A stretch of DNA of 64,000 nucleotides, from positions 180,001 to 244,000 of the forward strand of contig MU858087.1 of the NCBI GenBank assembly GCA_033297075.1, read 5' to 3'. This document shows positions 59,135 through 64,000 of the stretch, piece by piece (within the stretch, counting starts at the first letter, position 1; the number at the start of each line of letters is the position of its first letter). Source of the stretch: Rhypophila decipiens (taxonomy: Eukaryota > Ascomycota > Sordariomycetes > Sordariales > Naviculisporaceae). Both the position numbers and the translations under genes were made by a program. Under the pieces are notes generated by a model, which saw only the letters and a program-made list of their open reading frames with translations, had not been told where the DNA came from and made no database searches.

Positions 59135-61257
59135 CTATATGCCTCCGGCGGGCAATGGCGCCGCAGAGTTGATGTCCAGGAGATCGGCGTAAACCAGGGT
59201 AAGCTCTCTCTGTCATGATCCAAGTTAGCCTCTCGTTTCTTGATTATCAACGACAACTTCCACGTACCCTTTCTTTACGCCAGTGCTTTGTGTCCCAGAC
59301 GACGTAATAGCCGCGCTCATGGCCCACGCTCAGCTTTTGAGGCACCATCAGATCGTCCTTGGTCAGCCATATTTGTAACTGCTTATGCCACCTCCAGTTA
59401 CGATTGTTGCTAAGTCGGTCGTGTTAGTTGCTATCCAGATGTGCTTTGACGACAAGGGGAGAAAGCTCACAGCTCAGATGCAGCCAGGAACTGCTTGGAA
59501 TCCCTGGGGCAGCTGTAGAATATCCACATAAGAGTTTCCTCATTGAAACTCTGGATCTTATCCTCAATGGGCTGGACATTCTTGACCTCGTAGCAATCAG
59601 GGAGTTGGAATTTCGGAACCGGTGGTCTCGGGGGCGTGTCGTCGTATAACGACCAGACCTGGGTTGAAATCTTACTACTGCAAGGGGAATTAGCTAAAAC
59701 TCCCGGCCACTGGACCTCATGAGAATACTTACTCGCTCGAGTTGAGGGCTTGTTCCAAGCCCAGGGTCGATGGATCGATCCCGCATGCGATAGCGCTGTA
59801 ATCGGGGTAGTTGTTCATCAACGTCTGGAACCCCTTCAGACCCCACTTGTCATTAGGCGACATCCCGTCCAGCGGGTCCTGCACTGGGGCTACGTGGACG
59901 TCCTCTTCCTCTTTACCCTTTCCTGCCGGAGCGTCATTTCCGATGGCGCCAAGAGGGTTCCGATTCCCTGACAAGCCTTCACCCTTGGCATCTTCCCGGT
60001 AGCCCGTGAGCTTGTGTCGTGCTTCGCTCTCTTCTGTGGGGCTTCGTGGATCCTGCGGACGTTGACCAGACGTTGGTGAACGCGCCTCGGCTGCGCGCGT
60101 GTTGGCCGAGATGGCATTCAGGAGGCCGTTGCCTGCTCGATGTGTCGTGGTCGTCGATCCAAACCCCAGTCGGCTCATATCGGCATTCTGGTTCAAGGGC
60201 GGAAAGTCCTCGGCGGCGCTCGACGGGGCTTGTGCTGGCACCGAACTACCCATTTGGTTGCCGAACCTGAAGGTGCCTGGCGCGGGTGGCAATCTCGACG
60301 AGAACAGGTCCTCTTGCTGCGCTTGCGACGAGAGCGGAGTACCGCCGCCTCTATGCGTTGGCGCCGGACCACGGGCATTTCCAGCTGCCCACAAGGATGA
60401 CTGGTTGGGGTTTGTTAACTGGCCTGATGGGTTCAGGGTAGGAAAGTCGTTTAGATCAAGTGGTGTTGCCGGCTGTGATCCGCTTAGGCTCTGAGCAAAA
60501 CTGACATTGCCTCCTACTTGACGGGTAGAACCTGGAGGACCACTGGAGCTGCCAGGCATTGGTACGGATGAGTTGAAGCCCCAACTGCCCGCGGTGCTTA
60601 CGGGCGCTGTTGTAAGCCTGTTAGTCGTGAAATAATGAACGCAACCATGTACCCACTGTGTCAAGGTGTACTCACGTAGCTTTCCGTTGGGTAATCTGTT
60701 TGCTACACTTCGGCCGGATTGTTGCGGCTGTTGCTGCTGGCTGAACGCGCGAGGCATGCCTCCAATCGACTGAACCGCGCCTATACTCGACAGAAGAATC
60801 AATTAGACAATATTCCACAGTACAAGTGAACGGAGAGCCGGGTATGAAGTGAAGCACTGAGGCAGAGGAGAGGTAGGCTGTCCACCGGAATGCGCCTTGG
60901 TTCATGCCGCCGTCATTCTCGTTCAATCGCCACAATGCTTTCACATTTTGCCCACTGGGAAACCGGTGAAAATATAGGAGCGGGAGCGGGAACGGCACGA
61001 GCGAAACTCGACATGCGCGATCCCAGACTGCATCTCGGGCCAAAATGCCATTGTGCCAGCCTCCAAGAAGTGGGGGTGATTCGTCTCGAGACTGGCAGAT
61101 GGGAATTATTGTGCCGTAGCTGCAGAATCGGCCGCGCCTGGGGAAGGGAAAGCGATGATGTAGGACAGTGGGAGTTGAGCGAGATTGTCGAAATCGAAAA
61201 CGAGCGAAAGAGAGGCGGGGAGGAACATGGCACCGGCACCGTACCTGTTCGATTCAT
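59135..61257 (-). CDS. NOT2: CCR4-NOT complex subunit NOT2 (CNOT2)
   Basis: Six exons, complement(59135..59209, 59268..59409, 59471..59677, 59733..60606, 60676..60780, 61245..61257), give 471 residues. Exon 1 is 13 nt (MNRTG) before a 464 bp intron, the longest in the window. Donors are GTACGG, GTGAGT, GTAAGT, GTGAGC and GTACGT, all restoring frame. After a Gln/Ser/Pro-rich N-terminus comes LDLNDFPTLNPS and EDFPPLNQNADMSRLG, short motifs typical of Not2. Then DKWGLKGFQTLMNNYPDYSAIACGIDPSTLGLEQALNSS and the C-terminal NOT-box: VWSLYDDTPPRPPVPKFQLPDCY, FNEETLMWIFYSCPRDSKQFLAASELNNRNWRWHKQLQIWLTKD. The subunit scaffolds the deadenylase complex that controls mRNA decay and transcription. ATG 61257 gives the MNR... 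start usual in fungal Not2. Confidence 0.92.
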
Positions 61258-61907
61258 GGTCGATTAATTCTTGGGTGGCCTCGAGAGGTCAAGTCTCGGG
61301 GGCAGGAAGTCGCTTCTTGACTTTTCAAATCGTTGTGGTTGTCAGTTCTCTGCTTGGATGCGCCCGCGGCCGTTGTTGAAAGTTTGTGGTGAAGGTTTGC
61401 AGTTCGGAAGCTGCGAATTGCACTGGACAAGCCGTTTGACATGGATGGCGGTTAAGAATGCTCGAGGCTGTCCTGGCTGTGGCTAGGCACAAGACTGAAT
61501 TGGTAAACTGGTCCGTGCACTTGATGTTGTACCCCCCGCAAAAAAAGGAACCCGCCCGCGCTAGGAACTTGTCAGTGGATTGAGCTTCTGGCTGGGCTTC
61601 AAAACTAGCGCCTGTCGCCCTGTTTCGCAGTCTCCACAGAACAGCCGCAAAACCTGCTTGGTACGGGGTATGCTGTGTATTGTACGTACAAGACGGATCG
61701 ATAGTGACCGGTGCTGCTGGAGTAAACGGTACTGGTAAACGGTATTCTACAGAGAAGAGGAGCTCTTCACGGTTGCCAAAACTGAATTCACTTTGACCAT
61801 AATGGTCGGAACCAAATGATCTTCCTCTCAAATACCGAATTTAACCTGGATAAGACATTGAAAAATGCTTCGTACTTTTATTTTTTGACCCTTATTTTTC
61901 ACGTTTC
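61258..61907. other. Intergenic between NOT2 5' end and ZNG1 3' end
   Basis: 650 bp holding the NOT2 promoter/5' leader and ZNG1 3' region, both minus strand. The 168-codon frame at 61325-61831 (-) lacks family character and is taken as chance. Confidence 0.4.
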
Positions 61908-63294
61908 TTATTTGCAGCCTTGACCGAGCACCCCTAACAAGCTCTTCTCAAAATCATACTCGGTCAAAAACCGCCCAATCAAGACCATCTTTCCGCCCAC
62001 CCTCTCGCTTTCTCCCGGCGCTCTTTGAGCGTTTTCAAAAATGTCGAAAAGTTCTCTTACCCCCTGTACCATCTTTTCTTCGCCGTTGTCAAGTAGCAAA
62101 CGGCCTTTCAAACGGTGAATCTCAAAAGGAGTTCCTTGCGGCCTAGGATGACCTGGAAGGACATTTTCCCACAGTACCGAACGCAACCAGGCGTCTACCG
62201 CATCAACCTGACCGGGTGCCAGTCTCGGGAGGGCAATTGATAATGTAGAGATGGTCTGGTCGAGGTGACTGTGGCCGAGATTTGTCTTGTCTAGCTCCTG
62301 GACGCTGTCGTAGGCGTGTAAGTCGAGGAGGAAGCCCTCTAGCTGGGGAACCACGCTTTGCGATGTGATATGAAGCTTTGCCAGTCCGTTGATGGATTCG
62401 ATTCGGTCCTTCACGGCCTGCAGTTCCTCGTCGCTTACTAGGTCGGATTTGTTGACGACCACCACGTCTGCGTGCGAGATTTGCACATGAGCAGTTGTCA
62501 TGACGGGGCCATGGCCGTCGCTTTCTTCATGGCCCTCGACCTTGCCGGTGGGGTCGTCCAAGCTTCGCAGGATGTTCTTTGCGTCGACAAGGGTAACAAT
62601 GCCGTCTAGATAGATTGTGCTCCCAAGCCCCTCATCCATCCAGAAGAGAGGAGCGAGATTCCCGGGGTCTGCGAGGCCCGTTGTTTCGAGTAATATGTAG
62701 TCAAATTTCCCCTTCTTGTCCATTAATGATTCGATGGCGTTAACGCCCGTGTCCCTGCAGGTTGTTAGTATTTGCGCTTTTCTCATTCCTGACATCAGCA
62801 AAGGACCGGACCAGAGAAACTTGCTTTACAGAGCAGCAGATGCAGCCGTTGCCAACTTCCAGCCATTCCTCTACCGACTCGCCATTCCTGTTCACGGTGA
62901 GAGATTTCTCGATATCGAGGGCTAGAAATGGGTTAAAATGACAGTCCAAGATCATCGGGGCAGGGATGAAGTTCTCCATACAATCTCCAAACTCTAGGAT
63001 GCACGTCAGTATTAGTCTGCTAGGTTTGGATGCGATGAGCTTGAGAACTCACCGTTCATGATGACGGCGACTTTCTTGCCATGTTGGGCTGTGAGAATAT
63101 AGTTGAGAAGCGTGGTCTTTCCCGATCCAAGATATCCTGGCTTGGACGTTAATAAATTACCAGCCCGAGATGGAGGTCTTGAACGTGCCTGTGACTATGG
63201 TGATGGGGACTTTGACGGGCTTTTCCTCAGGGTCAAGTTCGGTACCAGTCTCGACAAGATCCGGCGGAAGGTCTTGATCATCCCAGTCGTCCAT
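61908..63294 (-). CDS. ZNG1: COBW/CobW-type zinc metallochaperone GTPase, ZNG1
   Basis: Five exons, complement(61908..62754, 62825..62921, 62982..62993, 63053..63136, 63189..63294), give 381 residues. Introns 1 (63137-63188) and 4 (62755-62824) are predicted GC-AG introns with donors GCACGT and GCAAGT; introns 2 and 3 use GTGAGT and GTATGG. Exon 3 is only 12 nt. Joined sequence gives Walker [10 protein letters not shown] (36-44), NEFGDSLDIEKS, the metal-binding CxCC at 94-97 ([10 protein letters not shown]), [10 protein letters not shown] (Walker B/switch), NKSDLV (NKxD), and a C-terminal CobW_C domain with [26 protein letters not shown]1 (yeast YNR029C) hands zinc to methionine aminopeptidase in a GTP-dependent way. 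The N-terminus [15 protein letters not shown] carries the acidic leader that contacts the client. Confidence 0.92.
62755..62824 (-). other. Predicted GC-AG intron in ZNG1 (intron 4)
   Basis: Consensus GCAAGT donor directly after CTGTAAA and acceptor CCTGCAG. Removal gives [20 protein letters not shown] in frame; the alternative GT four bases downstream shifts the frame. Confidence 0.82.
63137..63188 (-). other. Predicted GC-AG intron in ZNG1 (intron 1)
   Basis: A 52 bp intron from GCACGT to AAGCCAG. Removal gives [14 protein letters not shown], the intact Walker A. The nearest GT donors (GTTCAA five bases inside, or GTCACA upstream) break the P-loop or the frame. Confidence 0.75.
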
Positions 63295-63527
63295 GGTTAC
63301 GGCGATATCGTTGGGTTTATTTGATGACGGTACAAACAGTCTGGTCCTTGAAGTTCGATCTGGGGGTTTGAGCTTGTTCCTGGCAGCAAGAAACACTTGA
63401 AGCAGGATGGTAAAGGCCTTACACGCCCTTCCTTGGACAATGACGGAGGGGTATTGTATTGGGCTAATTGTGGGGTTTGTGATGGCTGTCAGTACTTGCA
63501 ATATCACGTTTAAGAAGAGCAATGAAA
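63295..63527. promoter_or_regulatory. ZNG1 upstream region
   Basis: The 233 bases between the ZNG1 start codon and the A+T-rich block; presumed promoter and 5' leader. No specific site recognised. Confidence 0.35.
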
Positions 63528-63910
63528 TTGAATAATCTATAGAAAAATAACTAGTACTATAAGAAATGTCGGAATTTCAATTATAAATACTAGTAGTATT
63601 ACTATATTTATTAATAATACTATTATATTATATATTATTATAATTAAACTAGAATGGTAATTAGAAGTTTTTTTATTTTACATTAAAATACTTATATTTT
63701 TTTAAACTAATATATCTAATTAATAAGAATGAATATTTAAAGATAAAAGTAAATTATATAAACTATAAAAACTTATAATTATATAACTTATAGTTAAAGC
63801 TTTTAAGAATTTTATTAATTTTATTTATCTTTTTTTTAAAAACCTATTAGTTTATTTTAAGAATATACTTTAAAAATATATAACTAGTTAACTTAATAAA
63901 TATTAAGTAA
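63528..63910. repeat. Extremely A+T-rich block (possible RIP relic)
   Basis: About 380 bases almost without G or C (strings such as TATTATATTATATATTATTATAATTAAACT), bounded sharply by normal composition near 63527 and at TAACGGCGGTG (63907 onward). No open frame survives. The abrupt composition change is what RIP-mutated repeats look like in Pezizomycotina; a simple AT-rich island is an alternative. Confidence 0.7.
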
Positions 63911-64000
63911 CGGCGGTGTGCTGAATGGGTATATAACCATTGAATTGCAGAGGTCCTGACAACTTCTGTAATTTGAGCTCCTTTTTAGGAACGGTTTGGC

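Noticed and set aside
61325..61831. 168-codon minus-strand frame upstream of NOT2.
   Set aside because: No recognisable domain, no convincing ATG start, and it lies in the presumed NOT2 promoter/leader.
1..64000. Search for a clustered system (biosynthetic cluster, defence locus, CRISPR, integrative element).
   Set aside because: No polyketide/peptide synthase, P450 group, NLR, spacer-repeat array or integrase is visible; neighbouring genes are unrelated conserved housekeeping functions.

Overview
The window is nuclear DNA of a filamentous ascomycete (Pezizomycotina, most likely Sordariomycetes-like; class is an inference). The signs are short introns of about 50-100 bp with GTAAGT/GTATGT donors and CTAAC/CTGAC branch sites, Zn2Cys6 regulator and SigF-like NTF2 families typical of these fungi, and gene-dense blocks of conserved single-copy eukaryotic genes separated by gene-poor stretches. 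There is no operon structure and no prokaryotic signal. Most genes are spliced, so I built models by joining exons by eye where reading frame, splice consensus and family conservation agreed; boundaries are predictions without RNA evidence.

Layout. 0-7 kb: partial hotdog thioesterase-like gene (-), LEU5-type mitochondrial CoA carrier (-), METTL4-type MT-A70 methyltransferase (+), mitoribosomal protein uL23m (-), DJ-1/PfpI protein (-). 7.8-15.4 kb: TSC1/hamartin (+), a single-pass membrane protein of unknown function (+), SigF-like NTF2 protein (+). 16-27 kb: Zn2Cys6 transcription factor (-), a 5.7 kb gene-free interval carrying a 455 bp MITE-like element, MFS transporter (-). 27.2-37.8 kb: a 10.5 kb stretch where I see no supportable gene, carrying a 255 bp Tc1/mariner/pogo-type MITE-like element. 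37.8-50 kb: CCDC124/LSO2 homologue (+), FTS/AKTIP-type inactive E2 (+), a large unknown protein (+), a CUE-AlkB-GRF dioxygenase (-), PEX7 (+). 51-63.3 kb: MSS116/CYT-19-like mitochondrial DEAD-box helicase (-), unknown membrane-associated protein (-), CUE1 (-), CCR4-NOT subunit NOT2 (-), ZNG1/COBW zinc chaperone (-). The last 500 bases hold an extremely A+T-rich block.

The genes are unrelated housekeeping functions (mitochondrial transport, translation and RNA; TORC1 control; peroxisome import; ERAD; mRNA decay; nucleic-acid methylation and dealkylation). I see no secondary-metabolite, defence or other clustered system. The notable items are gene-structural: three predicted GC-AG introns, a predicted 2-nucleotide micro-exon, a 12-nucleotide exon, several stop-free introns of length 3n, and two non-autonomous DNA-transposon relics with clear terminal inverted repeats.
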